Below are positions 6,806 to 13,967 of a stretch of DNA of 15,007 bases, piece by piece. Both the position numbers and the translations under genes were made by a program. This stretch comes from Ga0077536 sp943370145 (lineage in GTDB: Bacteria; Pseudomonadota; Gammaproteobacteria; Ga0077536): positions 1 to 15,007 of the forward strand of contig CALRPY020000084.1 in assembly GCA_943370145.1 (NCBI GenBank). The letters run 5' to 3'. Each line of letters starts with the position of its first letter. Position 1 is the stretch's first letter. Under the pieces are notes generated by a model, which saw nothing but the letters and a program-made list of their open reading frames with translations, did no database searches and was not told where the DNA came from.

Positions 6806-7267
6806 TCACAGATGCCCTGCGGCCTCCGGCCGCGCCGCGAGCTCCCGCGCCTCGCGCGCGAGCAGCTTCGCGATGCGTTCGGGGGCGAAGCCCAGCGCAT
6901 GCAGGCCGACGGCGGAGTTCGCGACCTCCCGGTAGGACGCGATGCGCCCGTCGCGCAGCGTGCAGATCGACACACCCTCGAACAGCGCCCTGCGCCCGGC
7001 GGCGCCGGGCAGCTTCGACTCGTAGCTGAAGACGTAGCGCGCGTAGCCGGTGTGGCCATCGTCGACGATGTCGTGCAGGTCCCAGCGAAAGTCGCGCGCG
7101 TCGCGATGGAAGAAGGCCTCGATCATCTGCGCGATGGCGGCCCCCTGGAACGCGCCATAGAAGCAGTCGTGATAGACGCCATCGGGCGTGAAGCAGGCGG
7201 CGACCGCCGCGCCGTCCCCGCGACAGGCCGCCTGCGTCATCGTCGTGATCAGCGCGGCGAAGCTCAC
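6806..7267 (-). CDS. SnoaL/NTF2-like small protein attached to the aco operon
   Basis: This 153-residue protein has the length and pattern of the SnoaL/NTF2 cone fold. An N-terminal helix pair leads into AVAACFTPDGVYHDCFYG (21-38), the typical opening of the pocket, then GAAIAQMIEAFF (42-53), and strands GYARYVFSYES (74-84), ALFEGVSICTLRDGRIASYREV (94-115). Family members are small isomerases, cyclases, epoxide hydrolases or dehydratase-like proteins, and many have no known function. The GTG at 7267 overlaps the acoC stop (GTGA), so the protein is likely translated with the dehydrogenase genes. The frame is open further upstream to 7435 but only inside acoC. Its role with the aco complex is unknown. 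Confidence 0.75.
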   Translation of the reverse strand: MSFAALITTMTQAACRGDGAAVAACFTPDGVYHDCFYGAFQGAAIAQMIEAFFHRDARDFRWDLHDIVDDGHTGYARYVFSYESKLPGAAGRRALFEGVSICTLRDGRIASYREVANSAVGLHALGFAPERIAKLLAREARELAARPEAAGHL

Positions 7268-8388
7268 GACTGCACGGCCTTCAGCAGCAGCGCATTGACG
7301 GTGCTGGCTGCCTCCATGTGCACCAGGTGGCCGCAGCCGTCGAGCACGTGGCAGGCCACCGTCCCCGGCAGGCCTGCGGCCTGCGCGGCCGGGATGATGC
7401 GATCGTCGCGCCCCCACAGGACCTGCGTCGGGCACTGGACCCCGGCGAGACGCTCGCGCAGCGCGACGGTCTGCGAGTTGCCGGCGACGAAGCCATCCGC
7501 GATCGCGCCCAGCGCCGCCGTCACGCCGTCGAGACGCTTGAATTTGAGGATGTCGTCGATCATCTGGCGATTGACCAGTTCGGGGTTCGCGACCAGCTGC
7601 TGCAGCAGCGGCTTGAGATCCCGTCGCGACTCGGCGGCAATGAACCCCCGCAGGTAGTCGCCGTTGATTTCGGCGCCAAGCCCGGCGGGTGCCAGCAGTG
7701 ACAGCGACAGCGCTCGCGCCGGCGCGGCGAGGGCCGCCGCGAGCACCACCGCGCCCCCCAGCGAGTGGCCGACGAGGTGCGCCTTTTCAATTCCCAGCGC
7801 GTCCATGAACGCGAGCAGGGTGCGCGCCAGACCGTCGACACTTGCGTCATCAAGCTGCTTCGACGATTCACCGTGACCCGGCAGGTCCACCGCGTAGACC
7901 CGCGCCGCCGCGGCGAGCGCGTTCTGGTTGAACAGCCAGTTGTCGCAGTCGCCCCCGAAGCCATGCACGAGCACGACCGCGGGCCCGGTCTCCCCGGCCT
8001 GCGCGTAGCGCACGCGGCAGCCGCCCGCATCGACCCACTGGTAGGCCGGTCCGGCGTCGCCCTCCTCCGCCGCGGGCGGCACGTAGCGGGCGAGGAAGTC
8101 GGCGACGTAGGCGTCGATGTCCGCGTCGCTGACGGCCTCGGGTGCCAGCACGCCGAGCAGTGCGCCGATCGGCAGCACGTCGTCGACGGCGGCAACCTTG
8201 CGCCGGAGCGTGCCGGGATCCAGCGCCTCGAAGGTATTGGCGATTTTTTCGGTCTCGATTTCCATCACGGGATCGCCCGGCTTCAGCGCCTTGCCCTCGT
8301 CGACCAGCCATTCGACGACCTTGCCCTCGGTCATCGACAGGCCCCACTTGGGCATCGTGATGGGAACAATCTTCTCCTGCGACATCAT
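7264..8388 (-). CDS. acoC: AcoC-type E2: lipoyl domain fused to alpha/beta hydrolase
   Basis: This 374-residue protein begins with a lipoyl domain (about 7-82) in which K48 of ETEK is the lipoylation site. A linker (83-115) follows with no recognisable peripheral-subunit-binding domain, then an alpha/beta hydrolase: HGFGG oxyanion region 142-146, GHSLGG nucleophile elbow 207-212 (S209), D328/D329 in WGRDDR, and H354 in GCGH. The usual E2 acyltransferase HxxxDG motif is absent. This composition matches AcoC of acetoin dehydrogenase systems, where the subunit receives the acetyl group from E1 and passes it to CoA. The start overlaps the acoB stop (ATGA, with ATGATG giving two possible starts). 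No E3 (lipoamide dehydrogenase) gene is in the window. Confidence 0.87.
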   Translation of the reverse strand: MMSQEKIVPITMPKWGLSMTEGKVVEWLVDEGKALKPGDPVMEIETEKIANTFEALDPGTLRRKVAAVDDVLPIGALLGVLAPEAVSDADIDAYVADFLARYVPPAAEEGDAGPAYQWVDAGGCRVRYAQAGETGPAVVLVHGFGGDCDNWLFNQNALAAAARVYAVDLPGHGESSKQLDDASVDGLARTLLAFMDALGIEKAHLVGHSLGGAVVLAAALAAPARALSLSLLAPAGLGAEINGDYLRGFIAAESRRDLKPLLQQLVANPELVNRQMIDDILKFKRLDGVTAALGAIADGFVAGNSQTVALRERLAGVQCPTQVLWGRDDRIIPAAQAAGLPGTVACHVLDGCGHLVHMEAASTVNALLLKAVQS

Positions 8389-9395
8389 GCGTACTCCGCG
8401 ACTTTGCGCACGGCCGCCTCGATGCGGGCCGGGCTGGGAATGTAGAGATCCTCGAGGACGCCACTGAACGGCACCGGGGTGTGCGGCGGCGTGATCATTT
8501 CAATCGGCGCGGCGAGCGAGGAGAACCCTTTCTGCGCGACCATCGCCGCGATGTCCGCCGCCATGCCGCAGCGGGGCGACGCCTCGTCGACGATGACCAG
8601 CCGACCGGTGTTCTCCACGCTCTCCAGGATGGTGTCCTCGTCGAGCGGCGAAGTGCTGCGCGGGTCGATGATCTCGCAGCTGATGCCATCCTTCGCGAGC
8701 GCGGCGGCCGCCTTCTGCGCGTAGCCGACCATGCGCGCGAAGGCGACGATGGTGACGTCCTTGCCTTCGCGCACGATGTTGGCCTCGCCGAAGGGAATGG
8801 TGTAGGACTCCTCGGGCACTTCCCCTTCCATCGCGTACAGCGCCTTGTGCTCGCAGAAGATCACCGGATCGTCGTCGCGTATCGCCTGGATCAGCAGGCC
8901 CTTCGCCTCGTAGGGCGAAGACGGAATGACGACCTTCAGGCCGGGAATGTGCGTGAACACCGGGTACAGGCACTGGGAGTGCTGGGCCGCGGCGCGGAAG
9001 CCGGCGCCGATCATCGTGCGGATGACGACGGGGGTGCGGGCCTTGCCGCCGAACATGTAGCGGAACTTCGCCGCCTGGTTGTAGATCTGGTCGAAACACA
9101 CGCCGAGGAAGTCGATGAACATCAGTTCGCACACGGGCCGCAGGCCGCAGGTCGCGGCGCCGATCGCGGCCCCGACGAAGGCGGACTCCGAGATCGGCGT
9201 GTCCATGATGCGATCGCCGTATTTGCCGTAGAGGCCCTTGGTCACGCCGAGCACGCCGCCCCAGGCATCCATCTCGCCCTCCGCGCCGGTCCCGCCGACG
9301 ACGTCCTCGCCCATCACGATGACCGACGGGTCGCGCGCCATCTCCTGGTCCAGCGCCTCGTTGATCGCCTGTTGAAACAGGATCTTTCTGGCCAT
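8385..9395 (-). CDS. acoB: TPP-dependent dehydrogenase E1 beta subunit (acetoin dehydrogenase type)
   Basis: This 336-residue protein matches E1 beta / transketolase-like subunits. It has the N-terminal MARKILFQQAINEALD followed by MGEDV (28-32), DTPISE (65-70), which precedes the E1 beta cofactor-contact region, the AAQHSQ histidine region (127-131), VIPSSPYEAKGLL (146-158), and a C-terminal transketolase-like domain starting near DVTIVAF with IDPRSTSPLD (243-252). With the alpha subunit it forms the heterotetrameric E1 that cleaves a 2-oxo compound or acetoin. The frame is open to 9536, but that extension overlaps acoA and is Arg/Ser-rich. The ATG at 9395 is preceded by GGGAG about 9 nt upstream and starts 19 nt after the acoA stop. 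Confidence 0.9.
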   Translation of the reverse strand: MARKILFQQAINEALDQEMARDPSVIVMGEDVVGGTGAEGEMDAWGGVLGVTKGLYGKYGDRIMDTPISESAFVGAAIGAATCGLRPVCELMFIDFLGVCFDQIYNQAAKFRYMFGGKARTPVVIRTMIGAGFRAAAQHSQCLYPVFTHIPGLKVVIPSSPYEAKGLLIQAIRDDDPVIFCEHKALYAMEGEVPEESYTIPFGEANIVREGKDVTIVAFARMVGYAQKAAAALAKDGISCEIIDPRSTSPLDEDTILESVENTGRLVIVDEASPRCGMAADIAAMVAQKGFSSLAAPIEMITPPHTPVPFSGVLEDLYIPSPARIEAAVRKVAEYA

Positions 9396-9414
9396 GGTCG
9401 CTTGCTCCCGTCGC

Positions 9415-10383
9415 TCAGTACTTGATGTAGACGTCGGTGGTGAGGTCTTCCGGCAGCGGATCGGGCGCGGCCTTCGCCTGCGCCACCGCGTCCTCGATGA
9501 GGCGCAGTACCTCGTCGTCGATCGCCGCCAGTTCACCGGCGGCGACGAGGCCCTCGCCCGTCACGCGCGCGGCGAAGCGCTTCAGGCAGTCCTTCTGCTC
9601 GCGGATCCGGTTCACCTCGCCGGCCGGGCGGTAGTTCTGGTTGTCGCCTTCGAAGTGGCCGTAGAAGCGGTCGAGCTTGACCTCGACGAGCGAGGGGCCG
9701 CCGCCGTTCCTGGCGCGCTGCACCGCTTCGCGCGTGGCCTCGTAGACGGCGAAGAAGTCATGGCCGTCGACGGTGATACCCGGCATGCCGAAACCGGCCG
9801 CGCGTGTCGCGATGTCCTCGCAGGACACCGAGAACTTCGCGGCGGTGGCCTCGGCGTAGCCGTTGTTCTCGGCGACGAAGATCGCCGGCAGCTTCCACAC
9901 CGACGCCAGGTTCAGCGCCTCGAAGGTCGTGCCCTGGTTCGACGCCCCGTCGCCGAAAAAGGCCACCGCCACCCCACCCGTGCCCCTGACCTTCGCAGCG
10001 AGCGCCGCGCCACAGACCAGCGGCGGTCCGCCGCCGACGATGCCGTTTGCCCCGAGCATGCCGGTGTCGAGGTCGGCGATGTGCATCGAGCCGCCCTTGC
10101 CGCGACACGTGCCGGTCCGCTTGCCATAGATCTCCGCCATCATGCCGTGCACGTCGACGCCCTTGCCGATGCAGTGCCCGTGGCCACGGTGCGTGCTCGC
10201 GATCTTGTCGTCGTCGGTGAGATTCATGCAGACGCCGGCGGCGGATGCCTCCTCACCGGCATAGAGATGGACGAAGCCCGGTATGCCGCCCTTGGCGAAT
10301 TCGACGTGGACCCTCTCCTCGAACTCGCGGATGGTCTTCATCCGCCGGTACGCTTCGAGCAGGTCTTCCCGCGACAGACTCAT
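9415..10383 (-). CDS. acoA: TPP-dependent dehydrogenase E1 alpha subunit (acetoin dehydrogenase type)
   Basis: This 322-residue protein has the thiamine-diphosphate motif GDG (144-146) followed by NN (173-174), the GDG-x(26-28)-NN pattern. It also has THRGHGH (64-70), KGGSMH (96-101, the alpha-subunit signature before the active site), GANGIVGGGPPL (111-122), and a helix-rich C-terminus. It binds TPP and Mg2+ and, with the beta subunit, decarboxylates or cleaves the substrate and reductively acylates the lipoyl arm of the E2. The AcoC-type E2 in the operon favours acetoin over pyruvate or branched-chain 2-oxo acids, but that is inference. A strong GGGAGGG site ending 8 nt upstream supports the ATG at 10383 over an ATG at 10407. 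Confidence 0.88.
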   Translation of the reverse strand: MSLSREDLLEAYRRMKTIREFEERVHVEFAKGGIPGFVHLYAGEEASAAGVCMNLTDDDKIASTHRGHGHCIGKGVDVHGMMAEIYGKRTGTCRGKGGSMHIADLDTGMLGANGIVGGGPPLVCGAALAAKVRGTGGVAVAFFGDGASNQGTTFEALNLASVWKLPAIFVAENNGYAEATAAKFSVSCEDIATRAAGFGMPGITVDGHDFFAVYEATREAVQRARNGGGPSLVEVKLDRFYGHFEGDNQNYRPAGEVNRIREQKDCLKRFAARVTGEGLVAAGELAAIDDEVLRLIEDAVAQAKAAPDPLPEDLTTDVYIKY

Positions 10384-10452
10384 GTGTTGCCCTCCCCTCG
10401 TCGTCACTTGTTGCCACTTCCCCGGCCTAGCCTAACATCCGGCCAGCGGTGC

Positions 10453-10464
10453 GAAAGCGCTTTC
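10453..10464. promoter_or_regulatory. LacI-family-like operator palindrome
   Basis: GAAAGCGCTTTC is a perfect 12-bp palindrome; flanks GTGC and ACGC extend it imperfectly to 10449-10468. The central CG step with GAAA and TTTC half-sites is the form of many LacI/GalR-family operators. It lies between the divergent acoA (10383) and esterase (10596) genes, about 70 nt upstream of the acoA start. No regulator gene is in the window, so binding is a prediction. Confidence 0.35.
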
Positions 10465-10496
10465 ACGCATGCTGCAAATGCACATCACGACGGGCG

Positions 10497-10525
10497 TAGG
10501 CAGGCACCGCGCGGCTCCTTAGAAT
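10497..10525 (+). promoter_or_regulatory. Candidate sigma70-type promoter for the esterase gene
   Basis: TAGGCA (10497-10502, 4 of 6 to TTGACA) is separated by 17 nt from TAGAAT (10520-10525, 5 of 6 to TATAAT). Transcription would begin near 10532, about 64 nt before the ATG. This is the best-spaced pair I saw in the divergent region, but in GC-rich DNA such matches are weak evidence. Confidence 0.3.
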
Positions 10526-10595
10526 CGGCTGTTCACGTACCGACCAACCGCGCGGCCGGAGAGGCCGGCGCATGCGCACCATAGGAGAAGAGTCC

Positions 10596-11522
10596 ATGCC
10601 CTTGACCGCCGAATCGCTGGCAGTCCTGAACATCCTGCAGGAAAAAGGCATCCACCCGCTCGATCATTTCACGCCCGCCGAGGGGCGCCCGTATTTCAAC
10701 GCCGTGTTCGCGACGCCGGTGGAAGATCGCGAAGCCGTGGCAGTCGTGCGCGAGCTCACGATTCCCGTCGCCGGCGGCGAGATTGCCGCACGCCTCTACG
10801 CCCCGAACAACGGCCCGCTGCCGGCCATCGTCCACTTCCATGGCGGCGGCTGGGTCTACATGGGCCTCGAGACGCACGACGGTTACTGCCGTCATCTCGC
10901 AAACGCGGCGGGAATCGCGGTGATCGCCGTCGAATATCGCAAGGCACCGGAGTTCAAGGCGCCAACCGCGGCGAACGACTGCCATGCCGCACTCAAATGG
11001 GTGCACGCGAACGCGTCGTCGCTCGGCGTGGACGCATCGCGCATCGGCGTGATGGGCGACAGCGCCGGCGGCAATCTCGCCTGCGTCGTCGCCCAGCTTG
11101 CGCGCGACGGCGGCCCGGCGCTCAAATGCCAGGTGCTGACCTATCCCGCGGTCGATGCGTCGATGAGCTCACCGTCGATCAAGGAGAACGCGACGGCGCC
11201 GATCCTCGGCGAGCGTGAGATGAAATGGTTCTGGCAACACTATGTCGACGGCGCCGGCATCGACGCGAAGGATCCGCTGGTCTCGCCGATCAACGCGAAG
11301 TCCCTGGCCGGCCTGCCGCCCGCCTTCGTGTCAACCGCGGAATTCGATCCGCTGCGCGACGAGGGCGAAGACTATGCGGGCAAGCTGAAGGCGGCCGGCG
11401 TCAGCGTCGAGTCCAAGCGCTATGCGGGCGTCTTCCACGGCTTCCTGCTGATGAGCAAGGTGATACCCGAAGGCCGCCAGCTGATCGAAGACCAGATCGC
11501 GTTCATCGGTCGCTACCTGTAA
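10596..11522 (+). CDS. Hormone-sensitive-lipase family (family IV) esterase
   Basis: This 308-residue alpha/beta hydrolase has the family IV hallmark HGGGW (82-86) forming the oxyanion hole and GDSAGGN (154-160) with nucleophile S156. D251 (EFDPLRDEG) and H281 (GVFHGF) complete the triad. EYRKAPEFKAP (about 113-123) is the conserved loop after strand 4. Such enzymes hydrolyse esters of short to medium acids and are usually cytoplasmic; no signal peptide is seen. The ATG at 10596 has an excellent TAGGAGAAG site (10583-10591). An upstream in-frame ATG at 10572 lacks one and precedes this site. The gene is divergent from acoA and probably monocistronic. A short perfect hairpin (11531-11544) follows the stop without a T run. 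Confidence 0.9.
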   Translation: MPLTAESLAVLNILQEKGIHPLDHFTPAEGRPYFNAVFATPVEDREAVAVVRELTIPVAGGEIAARLYAPNNGPLPAIVHFHGGGWVYMGLETHDGYCRHLANAAGIAVIAVEYRKAPEFKAPTAANDCHAALKWVHANASSLGVDASRIGVMGDSAGGNLACVVAQLARDGGPALKCQVLTYPAVDASMSSPSIKENATAPILGEREMKWFWQHYVDGAGIDAKDPLVSPINAKSLAGLPPAFVSTAEFDPLRDEGEDYAGKLKAAGVSVESKRYAGVFHGFLLMSKVIPEGRQLIEDQIAFIGRYL

Positions 11523-11555
11523 GACCAGGTTGCCGCACGGCAACTGTCGTATCAG

Positions 11556-11670
11556 CCACCGAGAACACCGAGAACGCCGAGGTCGGGCTTGATGAGCAAC
11601 CGCCTCCAATGCGGCGCACTGCACGGGAGATGGTAATGGTCCATGCACGCAGCTCGGTGTTCTCGGTGGC
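11556..11670. repeat. Dispersed inverted-arm element C (9-nt unit CACCGAGAA), shortened right arm
   Basis: The left arm (11556-11583) carries three units, with one CACC changed to CGCC. The right arm (11653-11670) matches only two units as an exact inverted copy. The 69-nt centre is unique. The right arm continues into AAATTC, as in element B. It sits in the 346-nt gap between the esterase and the helicase, both on the plus strand. The remainder of that gap (11671-11868) would hold the helicase promoter and leader. I could not pick a convincing -35/-10 pair there, only a GC hairpin at about 11816-11835 and GGAG before the helicase ATG. Confidence 0.78.
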
Positions 11671-11868
11671 AAATTCCGCCTCACCGCCACCCGCCGCTTT
11701 CGCTGCACTGCAGGACCTGTTAGTCTCCCGCTGCGGTCCTTGTTTCCAGTCCCCCCTGACCGCGACCATTTCCGGTCTTTATCGCTCTCACGATCTGCCT
11801 GCCTTGTGACTGGCGCCTGGCTCAAAGCCCGGGCGACAGGCTGAATCAAGTTTTCTCATTGGAGTTAC

Positions 11869-13167
11869 ATGTCTGATTTTGCTGCCCTCGGCTTGCCCGA
11901 GGACCTTGTTCGTGCCGTGACCGATCGCGGCTATACCACCCCCACACCCGTCCAGCGCCAGGCCATCCCGGTCATCCTCGAGGGCCGCGATGTGATCGCT
12001 GGCGCGCAGACGGGCACCGGCAAGACCGCAGCCTTCGTGCTGCCGATGCTGGCCTTGCTCAAGCAGAACCCGAATCCGCAGCGCCGCACGCCGCGCACGC
12101 TGATCCTGACGCCGACGCGCGAACTCGCCGCGCAGGTCGAAGAGTCCGTTCGCCACTACGGCCGCCACAGCAACGTCCGCTCGCTGGTGATCTTCGGCGG
12201 CGTCGGCATCAACCCGCAGATCGAAGGCCTGCGCCGCGGCGTCGACATCCTGGTCGCGACTCCCGGCCGCCTGCTCGATCACGTGCAGCAACGCACCGTC
12301 GACCTTTCCCAGGTCGAGTTCTTCGTGCTCGACGAAGCCGACCGCATGCTCGACATGGGTTTCATCCGTGACATCCGCAAGGTGATCGCGCTGCTGCCGA
12401 AGAAGCGCCAGAACCTGCTGTTCTCCGCGACCTTCCCGGCGGAGATCAAGGATCTCGCCGCGAGCCTGATGAACAGTCCGGCCGAGGTCGAGATCGCCCG
12501 CCAGGGCACGACCGCGGATCAGATTGCGCAGGAAATCCTGCTGGTCGACCGCAACAAGAAGAAAGAACTCCTGGTGCACCTGTTCGAGGAGCGTCGCTGG
12601 ACGCAGGCGCTGGTCTTCACGCGCACCAAGCACCTTGCGAACCGCTTGGCCGAGCACCTCGAGAAGGCCGGCATCCCGGCCATGGCGATTCACGGCAACA
12701 AGAGCCAGACGGCGCGCACCCGCGCGCTGGCCGAGTTCAAGAGCGGTCGCTTGCGGGCGCTGGTCGCCACCGACATCGCCGCGCGCGGCATCGATATCAA
12801 TGAACTGCCGCAGGTGGTGAATTTCGAGCTGCCGATGGTCGCCGAGGACTACGTGCACCGCATCGGTCGCACGGCGCGCGCCGGCGCCACTGGCGCCGCC
12901 TGCTCGCTGGTCTGCATCGACGAGCATCGCCTGCTCGAGAGCATCGAGCGCCTGACGCGCCAGCGCTTCGCGCGCAACACGGTCGAAGGCTACCAGCCGG
13001 ACCCGAGCCAGCGCCCGCAGCCGATCGAGACCGGTCGCCGCGGCGGCGGCGGCCACCAGGGTGGTGGACAGAACCGCCCGAGCGGCGACGGCCAGCGCAA
13101 CAAGCCGGGTGGCCAGCGTCGCCCGTCGCACGGCGGCGACGGCCGCCAGCGCCAGCGCGCCGGCTGA
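11869..13167 (+). CDS. rhlE: RhlE-type DEAD-box ATP-dependent RNA helicase
   Basis: The 432-residue protein contains all helicase motifs in order: Q motif (PTPVQ, 25-29), Walker A AQTGTGKT (46-53), PTRELAAQ (82-89), GG and TPGRL (131-135), DEAD (155-158), SAT (186-188), second-domain FTRTKH (250-255), TDIAARGID (301-309) and HRIGRTARAG (330-339). The tail from about 385 is rich in G, R and Q, typical of RhlE-like proteins that act in ribosome assembly and RNA remodelling, often induced by cold. The immediate N-terminus MSDFAALGL fits RhlE. GGAG about 6 nt before the ATG supports the start. An intrinsic terminator follows closely, so the gene is probably transcribed alone. Confidence 0.93.
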   Translation: MSDFAALGLPEDLVRAVTDRGYTTPTPVQRQAIPVILEGRDVIAGAQTGTGKTAAFVLPMLALLKQNPNPQRRTPRTLILTPTRELAAQVEESVRHYGRHSNVRSLVIFGGVGINPQIEGLRRGVDILVATPGRLLDHVQQRTVDLSQVEFFVLDEADRMLDMGFIRDIRKVIALLPKKRQNLLFSATFPAEIKDLAASLMNSPAEVEIARQGTTADQIAQEILLVDRNKKKELLVHLFEERRWTQALVFTRTKHLANRLAEHLEKAGIPAMAIHGNKSQTARTRALAEFKSGRLRALVATDIAARGIDINELPQVVNFELPMVAEDYVHRIGRTARAGATGAACSLVCIDEHRLLESIERLTRQRFARNTVEGYQPDPSQRPQPIETGRRGGGGHQGGGQNRPSGDGQRNKPGGQRRPSHGGDGRQRQRAG

Positions 13168-13175
13168 CGCGGTCC

Positions 13176-13206
13176 GAGGCCCCGCAGGGAACGCGGGGCC
13201 TCTTTC
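13176..13206 (+). terminator. Rho-independent terminator of rhlE
   Basis: GAGGCCCCGC (13176-13185) pairs perfectly over 10 bp with GCGGGGCCTC (13193-13202) around a 7-nt loop, followed by a short T-rich run (13203-13205). It starts 9 nt after the rhlE stop codon. Confidence 0.85.
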
Positions 13207-13233
13207 CTGGCTGACTGCGGAATGACTTGCATA

Positions 13234-13516
13234 GCCACCGAGAACACAGAGAACACCGAGAGGAAGTCTGAAACGGGTTGTAACTCACGCGAGCATCAGG
13301 TCGGATGCGGCGGCGCATGCCCGGGATTGTTTTTTGCTCTCCGCGTTCTCCGTGGTGGACACCAGCGTCGTGCGCGACACCTGGCGTAACAGCTTCATCC
13401 TGGATGTCACGGAGAAGTCAGCGACCTGACGCGGTTAGCCGCAATGAGGCGCAAGGCCTCAGCGTTGGAAAGTCTCCATTCCGGTCACCCTCGGTGTTCT
13501 CTGTGTTCTCGGTGGC
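13234..13516. repeat. Dispersed inverted-arm element D (9-nt unit CACCGAGAA), longest copy
   Basis: The left arm (13234-13263) and outer right arm (13489-13516) are exact inverted copies over 26 nt (units CACCGAGAA, CACAGAGAA, CACCGAG). A third, degenerate right-type arm lies inside at 13336-13358 (GTTCTCCGTGG core). A 6-bp hairpin (13445-13461, TGAGGC/GCCTCA) lies between them. It occupies most of the 392-nt gap between the convergent helicase and exbD genes; no gene is seen in the gap. The internal arm suggests two nested or successive insertions. Confidence 0.8.
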
Positions 13517-13559
13517 CACGCCGACGCCCGATACCCGCGCTGTGCCGGGAGCGAGCGCC

Positions 13560-13967
13560 CTACTCCGCCTTCGTGATCACCGCGAGCTTGTCGATGCCGG
13601 CGCGCTCGATCACCGCCATGACCTTCGCGACCGTGCCGTAGCGCGCGGCGTCGTCGGCCTGCAGGAAGAGGGTCATGCCGGGATCGATTTCCTTCATGCC
13701 CTTCAGTTCGATTTCCAGGTCCGTCACCGACACCTCGCGCTTGTCGACATAGACCTTGCCGGCCGGGTCGACGGTGACCGTCACGGCATCCGGGTCTTCC
13801 GGTGACGAGGTTTCGGCGGTTTCCGGGAGATTCACTTTGATCGCGTTCGTCAGCAACGGCGCGGTGACGATGAACACCACCAGCAATACCAACATCACGT
13901 CGACGAGCGGCGTGACGTTGATCTCGCTCATCGCTTCGTCGGATTCGCCCTGCGTGCTGAAGCCCAT
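13560..13967 (-). CDS. exbD: ExbD/TolR-family biopolymer transport protein
   Basis: The 135-residue protein has the ExbD layout. A short cytoplasmic N-terminus contains EINVTPLVDVMLVLLVVFIVT, a single membrane helix (about 21-40) carries the conserved proton-path aspartate D23, and a periplasmic domain includes VTVDPAGKVYVDKREV and LFLQADDAARYGTVAKVMAVIERAGI. With ExbB it forms the inner-membrane motor that uses the proton gradient to energise TonB. The ATG at 13967 shares one base with the exbB stop (TGATG), showing translational coupling. The TolR alternative is less likely because tonB is in the same operon. Confidence 0.92.
   Translation of the reverse strand: MGFSTQGESDEAMSEINVTPLVDVMLVLLVVFIVTAPLLTNAIKVNLPETAETSSPEDPDAVTVTVDPAGKVYVDKREVSVTDLEIELKGMKEIDPGMTLFLQADDAARYGTVAKVMAVIERAGIDKLAVITKAE

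Noticed and set aside
9396..9536. Upstream extension of the acoB frame
   Set aside because: It overlaps acoA, is low-complexity Arg/Ser-rich, and the family N-terminus begins at the ATG at 9395.
10400..10520. Sigma54 promoter (TGGCAC-N5-TTGC type) for acoA
   Set aside because: A TTGCA is present on the minus strand, but the required GG ten bases upstream of its GC is not, so the match is not acceptable.
11531..11544. Hairpin TTGCCG/CGGCAA after the esterase as a terminator
   Set aside because: The stem is only 6 bp with a 2-nt loop and no T run follows, so it is too weak to list as a terminator.
11788..13131. A 447-codon minus-strand frame opposite rhlE, ending in an RPGFEPGAS-like peptide near 11800-11850 that can hint at a tRNA
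   Set aside because: The DEAD-box gene explains the region fully. The 11800-11850 sequence forms a GC hairpin but has no cloverleaf or GGTTCGAATCC-type T arm, so no tRNA is called.
5036..13516. CRISPR array interpretation of the CACCGAGAA repeats
   Set aside because: Units are 9 nt, directly adjacent without spacers, arranged as inverted arms and scattered over 8 kb with no cas genes.
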